Source of the DNA: a virus
DNA length: 44,999 nt
Direction: 5' to 3' (one strand)
Virus record (IMG/VR): IMGVR_UViG_3300037010_003556
Span: 1-44,999 of that record
Shown in pieces: positions 11,301 through 18,311 of the stretch. The notes under the pieces are model-generated. The model ran no database searches. It was not told the origin of the DNA and saw only the letters and a list, made by a program, of their open reading frames with translations. Positions within the stretch are counted from its first letter, which is position 1; each line of letters starts with the position of its first letter. The position numbers and the translations under genes were made by a program.

Positions 11301-12370
11301 TGTGATTCACCATATTTTAACAGGGAATTAGTGGCGGCGGACAAAAGAAGAGGTTGATTTTTATACTTTGCTGCTAAATTTTCATAAATTGGAACCAAAC
11401 TTTTATTGGATTGTGCAACCTGATCAAGATTATATCGATAACTGGTCATTACTGTGCCAGTTTCTGCAACTGATGATTTCGTTGCCAAAAATCCATTGGA
11501 TACTTTGGTAATCTCACCATTCATCAATTGCATGGCTCTGACATGCAAATCTTCAGAATTTTTCAGTTCTTTTACAGCAGAATTATAATTGATCGAGTTG
11601 GATGATACGGATTTTAGATGTGTATAGACTTCCTTTAATGCAGAAACATATTCGGCTGTCTTTTCTGTGTTTATGCCAACAGCCATACCTCCTTTTACCA
11701 AGGCATTATAAAACAATTGCCCATTATTGTAAGTGCCTAATATAGCTTTTCCAAGAGTGGTCTGAGCAAAAGATGCATCAGTAAGACCAGTGTTCAATTG
11801 AGCATTGGCTTCAATAAGATTTTTCTGCTGTGCAGTTAGTGTTTTGGTATTTGCAATCCAATTTTGAAGGCTTTTGTCAATAAGAGTTTGTGCCTCATAT
11901 TGCCAAGTAAGAGTTTTCTCTAAACCTTTTCCAAGTGATAACGTTTGGTATTCATTTTCGAGTTTATTGAGTTCTCGAATAATTCGTTCAAAAACAGCGG
12001 GCTGTTCTCCAAAAACAAGATGCAAAACTTTCCATGCTTTGTCATATTCTGATAAAGCCGCAGTAGCTCCCCCAGTAGCTTTGGTTATATCAGCCATTGC
12101 AGCTTGGGAGTTAGACATTTTCAGTCTAACAACATCTAATGTTTTGCCAAGGTTAGAGGAAAAGGCTTGGAATTGCTGGATGATCTGTGAGTATTTATCA
12201 AACGTTCGAGCAGATTGCTCTACACCAGAATCAAGTTTGAGGAAATTTTGAACGGTTTCTGATGCTTTTTTGCCTACAGCTTCAAGGGCTTCCTTAAACT
12301 CTTTAATGCCCCGTAATGCATCAGTTACATCAGCAGTAAATTTTGTTTCGAGGGTATTCGAATCAGCCAT
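5390..12370 (-). CDS. Tail tape measure protein
   Basis: 2326 residues from the ATG at 12370, picked because GTGGAGG lies just upstream (a GTG four codons earlier overlaps the ribosome site). Tape measure proteins set tail length and are ejected with DNA. The sequence fits: very long, alpha-helical, an Ala-rich hydrophobic stretch near residue 660, a TP901-type tape-measure core at about 670-900 (YSLSEIGEGVKVMGQAGLS, then a region with KQAGLSLQETAASAMILADS), more hydrophobic segments near 1000-1110, and long Glu/Lys/Gln coiled coil from about 1200 to 2130. The C-terminus has a Gly-rich patch (GFTGALSGFGGGDIIPAML) with FVLRKESVQRYG, a common tape-measure tail motif. Located right after the frameshifted chaperone gene, as expected. 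Confidence 0.97.
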   Translation of the reverse strand: MADSNTLETKFTADVTDALRGIKEFKEALEAVGKKASETVQNFLKLDSGVEQSARTFDKYSQIIQQFQAFSSNLGKTLDVVRLKMSNSQAAMADITKATGGATAALSEYDKAWKVLHLVFGEQPAVFERIIRELNKLENEYQTLSLGKGLEKTLTWQYEAQTLIDKSLQNWIANTKTLTAQQKNLIEANAQLNTGLTDASFAQTTLGKAILGTYNNGQLFYNALVKGGMAVGINTEKTAEYVSALKEVYTHLKSVSSNSINYNSAVKELKNSEDLHVRAMQLMNGEITKVSNGFLATKSSVAETGTVMTSYRYNLDQVAQSNKSLVPIYENLAAKYKNQPLLLSAATNSLLKYGESQEGLRTTQRSLLENLVETSNGMVNYGGKLLQGQDLTRKLNYEKSRLTGLLNQEGTVLKFLASGYDNTEQGLMQFINSSMKGTVTYKEFQKELTGFNTTVRQLGEYNEVYANSFKKSASSVLENKGQVEAASQAYLKYARTAEQIIYQMNEYVRVGKQKAAQDYEESKNIGNYVRRVSELESQQRLLTETLRNQGTASSFTAHANSINTTNLLEYAKASGVSSATSLNLSNVLNGLTTKYSALSPFVDKLRVSVLSGNMEFERAQTVLAGIVKSHEAYLDTLKTTESWSAKVLNKIKEYVTYYAAAAAIFAATVALREGVVAIANYDQALYDLQAILGSTRGEAKTLGETMKEASSKTIYSLSEIGEGVKVMGQAGLSTQQIIQSLTPTLDLAMGTLEKMEPVVDLLTSTMVSFGKEAFQVSEIADVMAMAINRSKLDVEKLRTIFNYIGVSAKQAGLSLQETAASAMILADSGLKASTIGTGLRNVISKLIAPNIQLRQTLQAIGQTTSDLNPLVVGYEKALENLSKILSVTSVTMDGSIQTTMDASKAYEMFGLRGAQAALALTSAFLSGKYQETVESLDETGVAAKMARTQMEGLEARFKNLVANTKLLAVALGESGLVGSLKIIVSSFNGLVKTINAFLYVWNNTFVGQILQGIVMVIAPIKLLVSFVETSFGIKMTASFLSFLKSFNSTGGVITGVVSKIGTSLAALQTSIVAAFVAHPITSFIAVLMTLSGFVLMAEGNMKKFVDKAIDLGESFISNKNTIEAFIGGLKQISLHSNEQKEVIEKLRGKYTDFETELLRTTGKSDLAELSFKDLSSALSDLNEKFGETEAYQVYVSTIQEAVRNTKAYQNAFNELKKEFPDLYEKLTKMISPMDEFGTKTDETADSINNVKKAVDISKLSFEELNTIFKTMQVDQFKKSMDDLGKVLSLETGGLLDTLIDGLKRTGDFMMDSSEQTSVAKISTEQYDRAVKAARETLIQYAMTHENFTDEQIDDELRRRDVTEKAFNDIKKGLKEEIEFRKTMAKSHEDITKKMKTNIEGLTIFEKMEFQKTMRQYDEEATSFKKLVEDKQITEEDYQAVMIALRQKYHLKAQQLISDASKKENETEDQKYQRERSLLANQINYILSENESLAQNILKLKEQNKGNLDKQIAAQTMALESGLKKEQELREKYAANELEQYSKSAARMLNTLKTNASLFTSVITKREEEKLQIQIDTAEQEYKVVQSSLEKTRELYGAHDLRVIDAMNKEVEARKAVLDAQYKLIEYYLSKYEEAYAKKQDSVQLFYEREKQLIQISYENYVRDLDIRLQDSKVWLENTFQDQEEIDRRKFYLEKTYNEDLLREAEYTTNQLVELAEKETEETITAIKEKYQLREQFMNHEALLAGSETDKFIQSEWKITDETKESLQARHASYVEYNGKIYVLEQQAVEQSKNINNQRTELEKKIDSEILETRRKGLEQIKKIYEEEKSSLVSRYNAEKSQLDSLIAKRQSLNEKLRELDRSYQSDLFDLQTQNMSEYEKYSATVKRINELMNEARSTGDAEYLNEAKSLTKSLAKEVVDENGFVVKSAEEMTSIKTNLLTSEYNLQKELIERQKKDTEDQISSTKNSLDSLKSKIDEYDAKIVEVSNKELKLKKDDVEKSINEVKSNLGELDNLITKSRKLEIDMGNFQEVLDKAKQAFAELNESFEKAKNMIFTVSFKDTNDTELSKSIDDVKGKVDDLKKSIEESKVKLNISISLNEDEKAPLQGLTDIYEKIKGIEEKNNVTSSINIQVKGTSNEQDAEISSLLTFILEQVDKFVDKAVTYTINVIGLEDLKDAVDYQESLHDTTTTHTIITHYESDGSESDREGGLVGVKKFATGGFTGALSGFGGGDIIPAMLEPGEFVLRKESVQRYGLKFFKMLNEMKLPSMFMPKFSAGGPVSTSVNESPMQVIEFRVDSSSHTLYGDSNTIRNLTNSLRRAKLVTV

Positions 12371-12381
12371 GTATTCCTCCA

Positions 12382-13109
12382 CTAAAACAACTTGATAGAT
12401 GAATAATGCTGCATCATCTTTTTGGTCAGACGCTCCCTTTCCTCCGACGACATTTTCTCATATTCCGCAGGATCACGAAATAGAAATTCGTCTTTAGAAA
12501 TTTTGGCAGCTTTCGTCTGTTGTGGAGGACTATCCGAATTTATATCATCATCAAGTTTTATCCCATGCAAAGACGCATTTATTTGGAATCTTAGTTTTTC
12601 TCGTTTTATATAAGAATCATACAAAAACAAAAGCTGTGAAGCTGTCAATCCTCCATCACGAAAACTTTTTAGAACAAAATCATTTGGATGAATTTTGTAC
12701 GCTTCACATACGGTAGCAATGGCCTCCTGAAGACTTATACCGCCGTCTCCGCTTTCTTCAGAAGGCCCTTCAAGTTTTTTGAGATCGGATCAAAGTTCAC
12801 TTCAATAATCAGTTTTACAAACTCAACAAACTGCTCATTTGAAATATTGCCCATGAATTCATCGGGGTCTTCATTTTCATCCAAGACCATCTTCAACACA
12901 AAAGAAGACTTTTCCTTGATCAAATTCAAAATAAATGAAATCAAACCTACAGAAGAATTTAGTTCAGAAACACTTTGAAGTTTTGCCAAAGAATCTGTAA
13001 TCAGATCACTCAACTTCAATTGATCAGCAAGGGACATTGGATAAACCATAACTTCCCGCAATTCACGAATACCAATTTCAATGGTTCGGATTTGAGGATT
13101 AAGTTTCAT
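12382..13109 (-). CDS. Tail assembly chaperone, long form by -1 frameshift (gpGT-like)
   Basis: Reading the gpG-like frame to the AAC of A AAA AAC (12780-12774) and slipping back one base gives an open frame continuing without a stop to 12382; the fusion would be about 242 residues (112 + 130). The new frame continues through ISLQEAIATVCEAYKIH into the segment starting TASQLLFLYDSYIKREK, so this downstream ORF has no need of its own start (only a TTG exists and no good ribosome site). In lambda and relatives the T extension recruits tail tube protein to the tape measure. The stop overlaps the tape-measure start region by a few bases. Seen directly: heptamer in correct phase and open -1 frame; frameshifting itself is inferred. 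Confidence 0.85.
12735..13109 (-). CDS. Tail assembly chaperone, short form (lambda gpG-like)
   Basis: 124 residues, the product without frameshifting. ATG at 13109 lies after TAAAGGAG. The protein is acidic and helical (MKLNPQIRTIEIGIRELREV) with no catalytic motif, as in lambda gpG, which coats the tape measure during tail assembly. It is placed between the tail tube and the tape measure, the invariant position of this gene. Near its 3' end the minus strand carries the slippery heptamer A AAA AAC in register with the codons, so a fraction of ribosomes makes the longer form annotated separately. Confidence 0.85.
   Translation of the reverse strand: MKLNPQIRTIEIGIRELREVMVYPMSLADQLKLSDLITDSLAKLQSVSELNSSVGLISFILNLIKEKSSFVLKMVLDENEDPDEFMGNISNEQFVEFVKLIIEVNFDPISKNLKGLLKKAETAV
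12774..12780 (-). promoter_or_regulatory. Programmed -1 ribosomal frameshift site (A AAA AAC)
   Basis: The minus strand reads tcA AAA AAC ttg in the zero frame of the chaperone gene, the canonical X XXY YYZ heptamer. The -1 frame is open for 130 further codons. A GC-richer stretch just downstream (GAAGGGCCTTCTGAAG) could form a short stimulatory hairpin (AAGG/CCTT). Confidence 0.85.
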
Positions 13110-13163
13110 ACTTTACTCCTTTAGAAATGATGGGGGAGAATTTCCCCCATCACTGATTGAAAA

Positions 13164-13745
13164 TTAGCTCCAGACAATTTTCCCAAGTGGACTATTATCC
13201 CAAACTGCATTGCCACCAGAAACTTCGGAGTCAGCACGTTTGGCTTCAAAAGTGATTGGAACTTGTGCTTCAGATTCTGCCTTGAAATCAAGTTCCGTAG
13301 AAGCAACAACCTGTGCTCTCGGAAAGATAACAGTGAGTTTGTTAGTGCCATTCGGAAAGGTGTACACAGCTTCCATACGAACATAGCTCGGTGCTGTACG
13401 ACCTCCAAGAGCGATTTCACCAGAATGTGCAGCAAGAGATGCAGAAGTAGGATCGAGACCGTATGCCAGATACATATTGTACGGTGTAAGTTCCTTAAAC
13501 GCACATTCCAACGAAGCAGATTCCCGAATTGCCACAACGTAGTCTTCCAGCAGAGGAAAACCAGATTCCAGTTTATACCAGTCAGTTTTTCCGGTAAATT
13601 TGGTGTTTGCCAAGGCACCAATCGAATCAGATGAAGTCAACGTGGCTTCACCAGAAGCAATGTATGTCGCTGCTGTTCCAATTCGAATCTGTGCCAAACC
13701 CAATGCAATAGTCGAAGTATCCTTTGTTACTGGTCCTGTCCTCAT
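13164..13745 (-). CDS. Major tail tube protein
   Basis: 193 residues from the ATG at 13745, which follows GGAGG at ideal distance; a start four codons upstream would overlap that site. The protein has the beta-rich, Ala/Thr/Ser composition of tail tube proteins, with (LTSSDSIGALANTKFTGK) and a central ALECAFKEL-like segment followed by a domain ending in TFEAKRADSEVSGG. It would polymerise around the tape measure to form the tail tube. Position between tail terminator/completion genes and the chaperone pair fits. It is less AT-rich than its neighbours, as highly expressed virion genes here tend to be (major capsid and decoration genes show the same). Confidence 0.85.
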   Translation of the reverse strand: MRTGPVTKDTSTIALGLAQIRIGTAATYIASGEATLTSSDSIGALANTKFTGKTDWYKLESGFPLLEDYVVAIRESASLECAFKELTPYNMYLAYGLDPTSASLAAHSGEIALGGRTAPSYVRMEAVYTFPNGTNKLTVIFPRAQVVASTELDFKAESEAQVPITFEAKRADSEVSGGNAVWDNSPLGKIVWS

Positions 13746-13789
13746 ATAATCCTCCATTCATTTAAAACAAAAGGGGCTGTTAGCATTCT

Positions 13790-13803
13790 TAGGATAAATC
13801 CTA
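13790..13803. promoter_or_regulatory. Short palindrome upstream of tail tube gene
   Basis: TAGGATAAATCCTA, a 6-bp inverted repeat with a 2-base centre, lies between the putative tail-tube promoter and its start. It could be an operator or a small 5' hairpin. Weak evidence. Confidence 0.3.
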
Positions 13804-13817
13804 TTGTACTTAAATTA

Positions 13818-13846
13818 TCCATAACAAAAAATAAATAAAAAATCAA
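13818..13846 (-). promoter_or_regulatory. Possible promoter for tail tube gene
   Basis: On the minus strand TTGATT (13846-13841), a 17-base T-rich spacer and TATGGA (13823-13818). The site is in the only long gap (85 bases) of the tail operon and precedes the abundantly needed tube gene. The -10 is poor, so this is tentative. Confidence 0.35.
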
Positions 13847-14058
13847 GTGTTTGGAAAGAAATTTAATACATTCCAATGACCACAACCTCGTCTCAGACAT
13901 TTTATTTTTACATTGCCATGGATATACATCTCAACTGGAACGTATTGGCATCCTTGTTGACTCTTTCCAAAAACAAAATGCCAAAGTCCGTTTTCCATAC
14001 GCTCAATAAGACGTTTACCACATTTTTCGCACAGAATAAAGTTTTTTTCTTTCATCAT
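13843..14058 (-). CDS. Small zinc-ribbon protein (Com-like)
   Basis: 71 residues, ATGA-overlapping the gene upstream. It has two knuckles: CEKCGKRL near residue 10 and CLRRGCGHWNVLNF near residue 54, plus an extra Cys between. The arrangement LCxxCgkxL...IKCxxxxCgxxN is that of the small Com-like zinc ribbons found in many phages (in Mu, Com activates translation of mom mRNA). Whether this copy regulates translation is unknown; here it sits among tail-completion genes rather than beside a DNA-modification gene. Confidence 0.65.
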   Translation of the reverse strand: MMKEKNFILCEKCGKRLIERMENGLWHFVFGKSQQGCQYVPVEMYIHGNVKIKCLRRGCGHWNVLNFFPNT

Positions 14059-14504
14059 TTTGTCGCAATCTGAAAGGAAATTGTAAGAACAATGTATTTT
14101 GAATTATCCTGCTTTGCCAATGCAATTGGATTTTGATCTATCTCCAATACCAAAAAATAACCTATTGGGTCAGTTGGATTGGTGCTGTCATAACAAGCGA
14201 TTCTCTTTTTCCCATCTGTAGTCGTTGAATCATCAAAACATCCCAATACCAAATCTACAAGACGATATAATTCAAAACTCTCAAAATCCTCCCTTGAAAC
14301 ACAATAGATATCGAGATTGATTTGCGAAACTGTATTGCGGGAAATCGATCCAAAATCCACAAAAATCCATTTATTAATATTATCTGGAGGTGATAAAAAT
14401 TCATCAAAAATCAATTCAATGCCACCAGCATCATACAAATTTTCAATCAAGTGCTTTTTGATAGAAAAAACAAAATTTGATGATTTCAAAGTTGGATCAA
14501 GCAT
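14055..14504 (-). CDS. Putative tail terminator protein
   Basis: 149 residues from ATG at 14504 after CTGGAGG; the start overlaps the stop of the preceding gene. The fold pattern (helical start, then IFVDFGSISRNTVSQINLDIY, then a FELYRLVDLVLG helix, and final strand pair ending ISFQIATK) resembles tail terminator proteins of the lambda gpU / minor tail U class that cap the tube and join the head. The position between a gp10-like completion protein and the tail tube agrees. Assignment is by pattern and position. Confidence 0.55.
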   Translation of the reverse strand: MLDPTLKSSNFVFSIKKHLIENLYDAGGIELIFDEFLSPPDNINKWIFVDFGSISRNTVSQINLDIYCVSREDFESFELYRLVDLVLGCFDDSTTTDGKKRIACYDSTNPTDPIGYFLVLEIDQNPIALAKQDNSKYIVLTISFQIATK

Positions 14505-14694
14505 TGGATCGTCCTCCAGATTCCACAAAATCAATAAGCTGTCTTATTCTCTCAAAACCAGCTTCTTTGTTTAGAAGTTCAGGTTGGATATGATCTTTTA
14601 CCGAATCATAAACTTCAAGAATGTCCTTCAATTCTTCAATTGGAAAAGAAAGTTCTACTCGAACACTCATTGGGTAAATTCCAAGCACTTCCAT
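14497..14694 (-). CDS. Small hypothetical protein of head-tail region
   Basis: 65 residues, mostly helical: MEVLGIYPMSVRVELSFPIE then a helix ending with acidic and basic residues. An internal ATG at codon 9 is an alternative start, with TTGGAA before it. It begins three bases after the previous stop and overlaps the following terminator gene by eight bases, so it is translationally coupled. No family recognised. Confidence 0.6.
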   Translation of the reverse strand: MEVLGIYPMSVRVELSFPIEELKDILEVYDSVKDHIQPELLNKEAGFERIRQLIDFVESGGRSNA

Positions 14695-14697
14695 AAT

Positions 14698-15243
14698 TTA
14701 TTTCCAAATGTATTTGAATTTTTGTTTTTCCTTTTCCAACATATCTGGATAAACATCCTTCTTAAATTGCAGATATGCTGGACGAATCAATGGTCGTGGA
14801 GGTTGGGCTTTAAAAGTTCCAGACTGTCCACGACCATATTCCATATAATATCCATATTCCGAAATCGGTATCGGAGTTGCTTTCCCCGTAGTTTTCTTAC
14901 CTGGAAGATCAAATATGGACAAATGTTTATTTGGTAGAGCGTCGGATAATGTAACACTATATCCTTTATCCGTTCGTTTAATCAAAAAACTCTTTTTCAA
15001 AATACCATATTGAATCCAAAAATTATCTGGCAATCCATGAAGTTGTTTCCATTCTGCATATTTCTCAGAAAGTTTTGGATAATTAAATTCTTGGGCTACA
15101 ATAACTTGAGACAAATAACGACGAAAACGTTCGGCTACTCTCCTCATAAATTCATATCGAATATATTTATCATAAAAGTCATAGACTCTTGTTGACTGAT
15201 AAATAAAAAAATCGATCTTTTGAATTTGCATCGAGATAGCCAT
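14698..15243 (-). CDS. Tail completion / HK97 gp10-like protein
   Basis: 181 residues; ATG overlaps the preceding gene's final bases (TTAAATG) with AAGGTG as ribosome site. The N-terminal half is a basic amphipathic helix region; the second half has the pattern YGYYMEYGRG, followed by QPPRPLIRPAYLQFKKD, the hallmark of HK97 gp10 / lambda Z-like completion proteins (x-E-Y-G-x, PPRPFIRPA). These join the tail to the head connector. Location ahead of the terminator candidate agrees. Confidence 0.65.
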   Translation of the reverse strand: MAISMQIQKIDFFIYQSTRVYDFYDKYIRYEFMRRVAERFRRYLSQVIVAQEFNYPKLSEKYAEWKQLHGLPDNFWIQYGILKKSFLIKRTDKGYSVTLSDALPNKHLSIFDLPGKKTTGKATPIPISEYGYYMEYGRGQSGTFKAQPPRPLIRPAYLQFKKDVYPDMLEKEKQKFKYIWK

Positions 15244-15636
15244 TTAAGCACCTTTATATATCCAACCATCAAGAGCATTTACTACGCAATGTTTATCTAT
15301 GTTTACAGGATACCAATTATTGTCAATTACAACTGAAGGATGAAATAATCTTGGACAAAGAGAGAATTTATCTATATCTTCAGTTTTAAAAAATGCAAAT
15401 GCTTTATACCGATCTGGATTGGAAATATAAATCGGTATAGATTTTGCTAATAAATCCTGTAAATATTCATCCTTCCTAAGTAGCAAAAACCATTTATCCT
15501 TCTTATATTCGTTGACTTCATTATAAGAAGATGCTTGAATATATTCAACATTTAAATTATTCAGAGATTCTTTGAGATTGGATAGGTTTTCTTTTTTATC
15601 AAAAGAATTGAATAAAAAAACAAGTAGGTCTTCCAT
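15244..15636 (-). CDS. Small GT2-like (glycosyltransferase A-fold fragment) protein
   Basis: 130 residues, starts one base after the GT4-GT9 gene ends. It carries WFLLLRKDEYLQDLL near residue 50 and then SLCPRLFHPSVVIDNNWYPV, which resemble the acceptor part of family 2 glycosyltransferases (W-hh-LDxDEhh, then RLF). The usual N-terminal nucleotide-binding half is present only partly (LLVFLFNSFDKKENLSNL) and the metal-binding DxD is replaced by RKDE. It may be a degenerate or accessory subunit working with the neighbouring fused glycosyltransferase. Tentative. Confidence 0.45.
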   Translation of the reverse strand: MEDLLVFLFNSFDKKENLSNLKESLNNLNVEYIQASSYNEVNEYKKDKWFLLLRKDEYLQDLLAKSIPIYISNPDRYKAFAFFKTEDIDKFSLCPRLFHPSVVIDNNWYPVNIDKHCVVNALDGWIYKGA

Positions 15637-15637
15637 G

Positions 15638-17632
15638 TTATCCCACCAATTCCTGAAATGCTTTGACTATTTCATCCACCGTCAGTTTATCGATACAAGG
15701 TTCTTTGCATCCTCTAAAACGCCCCCAACAATTTGTAAGTCTTTTACAGTATTTCAATTTATCAGGTTCAACATTTCTAATTTTTGATGGATCACCTACA
15801 GGACCTGTAACTCGTGATGGAGCAGGCCCATAAAGCACAACGACAGGAGTTCTTAAAGCTCCTGCAAGATGGGATGGAAAGGAGTCGATCACAATAGCCC
15901 CTTTTGCTCGTTTCATTAACCACGCTGTCTGATTAAATGTAAGTTTTCCTCTTAAATCCAACGTTACATCAGGACAATAAAGATCATCCAATGAACCAAT
16001 TTGAATAGTTGGATATGGAATTCTTTTTACAACTTGGTTCATGTTTTTGTATGTTCGATAAAATTTCTCCTGACCAGATGAATGGATAATTACAAAATGT
16101 TCTGGAAGTTGGATATTATTGATTGGTTCTTCATGGATAAAGAAATCATTTGGTTCCAAATCTAATAGTTTGTGATACATATCAGACAGTTTCACATCTA
16201 AACTATTAAATTCACCTTTCAAAATTCTATCCCCATGTGGATTATAGCAAATTTCATATTTATTGAATACAGACTCGTCCCAATCAATCAATGAATCGAT
16301 ATAAGGATTGTTTTTTAAAATATCAAAGTACTGTTTCTGTGTCATATAGATAAATTTTTTATCTGGATGTCTTTCTTTCAGTGCCTTGAAACTTCGTGTT
16401 GTCATTAGAACATCACCAGCAGATGAATGTTGTGCAAACACAAAAGCATTTTGAATCTTTGGGGCTTGGACGATATTGCCTAAAAACTCATTTATGTTGG
16501 AAGGACAATAAAATTTTTTAGCAGAATTAGAAATTTCATTAATATTTATTTTATGATCAATGGCTTTGATCATTCCATCAAGGATTTTGTTTTCGTCACA
16601 ACCTTTTGTTTCTATCCAAGATTGTCCACCACTTGTATAAATTGGAATATAACAAGTTCTGTCAGGAACAACATACTCGACTCCAGGAAGTCCATTAAAA
16701 TCTTTATGTGCAGTTGTATCAGAAATCAAAACTGGGGTACCACACAACAAAGATTGAAGTACAGTCCATGATAAACCTTCTTGAATAGAGCAATTCACAT
16801 AGCAATCAAAAATAGAATAGAGTTTTGGCATCAAAGTAAAAGGCAGTTTGGTATGTGGGTCTTTGAAAAAAACTTTATTTTTTGGAAATTCCAAATCACT
16901 GATAAATTGTTCTAAATTATACACTCCATTATCCAACGATGTGTGCATATAAAAATAAACATTGTCTTTAATATCAATAAGTTTTCTAAAAGCTAAAAGA
17001 GTAGTTTGAGGGTCTTTTCGAAATTGATTTCCACAAACACATCCAAACAAAAACCCATTCTCAGGAAGAAAAGGAAATATTTCTTTTTTCAATTTAATTT
17101 TTCGAGATTCATCTATTGGATGAAATAACTCCATGTTCATCATTGGAGGACGAAATAGTGATGTGTTGGGTAAAATATCTTTTGTTAAATTATATCCAAA
17201 CTCAGAATAAAATCCAATGTGATCAAATAATTTTAAGAAATCTATCCATTCTTTCCGCACATAATGGATATCGTATGGGATAATTCCTAAAAAATAGAAC
17301 TTATTTTCTCGTTTTAGATTTTTAATGTCAGGGAAAATTCTGAGATAACGCCAAAAATCGATACCAACAAACAATAAAATATCGATTTTTTCATTACTTA
17401 AAAATTGAACCAGTTTTTTATTGCCCCATTCATCCTTTTCCTCTTCAGAGGACACAATATCTGGAACTATTTTTAATGTTGTTTCTGGATTATAGGTGGG
17501 AACATTTGCAGGACAAAAAACAATGGGATTGTATTTAGACAAATTTAATTTTTCAAGTATTGACAACATCATCATACTGTTGCCAGTAAAACCAAATGGA
17601 TGCTCACCAACCATCAAAACTTTTTTCTTCAT
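15638..17632 (-). CDS. Fused glycosyltransferase: GT4-like N-terminal and GT9 (heptosyltransferase-like) C-terminal domains
   Basis: 664 residues, ATG after AAAGGAGG. Residues 1-390 look like a GT-B retaining transferase: MKKKVLMVGEHPFGFTGNSM start, a linker with FGCVCGNQFRKDPQTTLLAF (GT4-type sugar-nucleotide site beginning), and QEGLSWTVLQSLLCGTPVL, the E-x7-E-like GT4 signature segment (here with Gln/Glu variation). From about 395 a second start-like Rossmann pattern begins (FAQHSSAGDVLMTTRSFKAL), followed by FVIIHSSGQEKFYR and GAIVIDSFPSHLAGALRTP, typical of the ADP-heptose:LPS heptosyltransferase family GT9, ending with a Cys cluster. Being inside the structural operon, it may glycosylate virion proteins or host surface glycans. 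Active-site residues are not proven. Confidence 0.85.
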   Translation of the reverse strand: MKKKVLMVGEHPFGFTGNSMMMLSILEKLNLSKYNPIVFCPANVPTYNPETTLKIVPDIVSSEEEKDEWGNKKLVQFLSNEKIDILLFVGIDFWRYLRIFPDIKNLKRENKFYFLGIIPYDIHYVRKEWIDFLKLFDHIGFYSEFGYNLTKDILPNTSLFRPPMMNMELFHPIDESRKIKLKKEIFPFLPENGFLFGCVCGNQFRKDPQTTLLAFRKLIDIKDNVYFYMHTSLDNGVYNLEQFISDLEFPKNKVFFKDPHTKLPFTLMPKLYSIFDCYVNCSIQEGLSWTVLQSLLCGTPVLISDTTAHKDFNGLPGVEYVVPDRTCYIPIYTSGGQSWIETKGCDENKILDGMIKAIDHKININEISNSAKKFYCPSNINEFLGNIVQAPKIQNAFVFAQHSSAGDVLMTTRSFKALKERHPDKKFIYMTQKQYFDILKNNPYIDSLIDWDESVFNKYEICYNPHGDRILKGEFNSLDVKLSDMYHKLLDLEPNDFFIHEEPINNIQLPEHFVIIHSSGQEKFYRTYKNMNQVVKRIPYPTIQIGSLDDLYCPDVTLDLRGKLTFNQTAWLMKRAKGAIVIDSFPSHLAGALRTPVVVLYGPAPSRVTGPVGDPSKIRNVEPDKLKYCKRLTNCWGRFRGCKEPCIDKLTVDEIVKAFQELVG

Positions 17633-17655
17633 AACTTCCTCCTTTGAGGATTGAA

Positions 17656-18288
17656 CTACCTTATGTCATTGGATAGAACAGCCAAATCAACTCCTTCAAA
17701 AATGTTTCGAAAAACAGCATTCACTTTGTAATATTCTCCTGATCTTGCTACATATCTATCCTTTTCTTGGATTTTGTAAAAATTATCTAAATATAAATAA
17801 TGGTTAATTTCTGTTTTATCTCCAATAGGTGGTAAAATGGTCTCATTTACACGAATGTCTGTTTCAGTTAAAAGTGCATAAACATTGTCATAGTTTGTTA
17901 CAAAAGAAGGATTTTTTCTCATAGTTGTCCTATCCCAATTCGATTCACCGGACAACCTTTGAATTTCTCCACTTGCATTACATTTGTAAAAAATTACGTT
18001 GTATTGAATTACTTCATCTTCGAAATATATAGGTGTACAACTTGTGGCAAGATAGGGAACATTGTGTATTTTGATTATGGTTCCTGATTTTATAGATGAT
18101 TGATATCCAATTTGTCCATCAACAAAAACTTCACGAATGAAAGGACGTGTAGCTTGATTATTTATTTTATAGAAGATTCGCTCAGATTTGGAAAAAGAAA
18201 ACGACTTCGAGACAGGGTCATAAACTCGAATCAACGTGGACACCCCAAGTTCGTCCAATGCTTCCTGAATATCTGGCCCTATTGTCAT
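17656..18288 (-). CDS. Putative head completion protein, unknown family
   Basis: 210 residues; ATG at 18288 follows AAAAAGGA at a slightly long distance. The start MTIGPDIQEALDELG is followed by a beta-rich body (RPFIREVFVDGQIGYQ, IIKIHNVPYLATSCTPIYF). It lies between the connector-like gene and the glycosyltransferase, where head-closure (stopper) proteins are normally encoded. No diagnostic motif, so this is inferred from gene order. Confidence 0.6.
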   Translation of the reverse strand: MTIGPDIQEALDELGVSTLIRVYDPVSKSFSFSKSERIFYKINNQATRPFIREVFVDGQIGYQSSIKSGTIIKIHNVPYLATSCTPIYFEDEVIQYNVIFYKCNASGEIQRLSGESNWDRTTMRKNPSFVTNYDNVYALLTETDIRVNETILPPIGDKTEINHYLYLDNFYKIQEKDRYVARSGEYYKVNAVFRNIFEGVDLAVLSNDIR

Positions 18289-18311
18289 CGAAGTCGTTTT
18301 CCTTTTTCAGA

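Noticed and set aside
13121-13634. Open frames on both strands across the tail tube gene
   Set aside because: Shadows of a higher-GC, highly biased gene; no ribosome sites.
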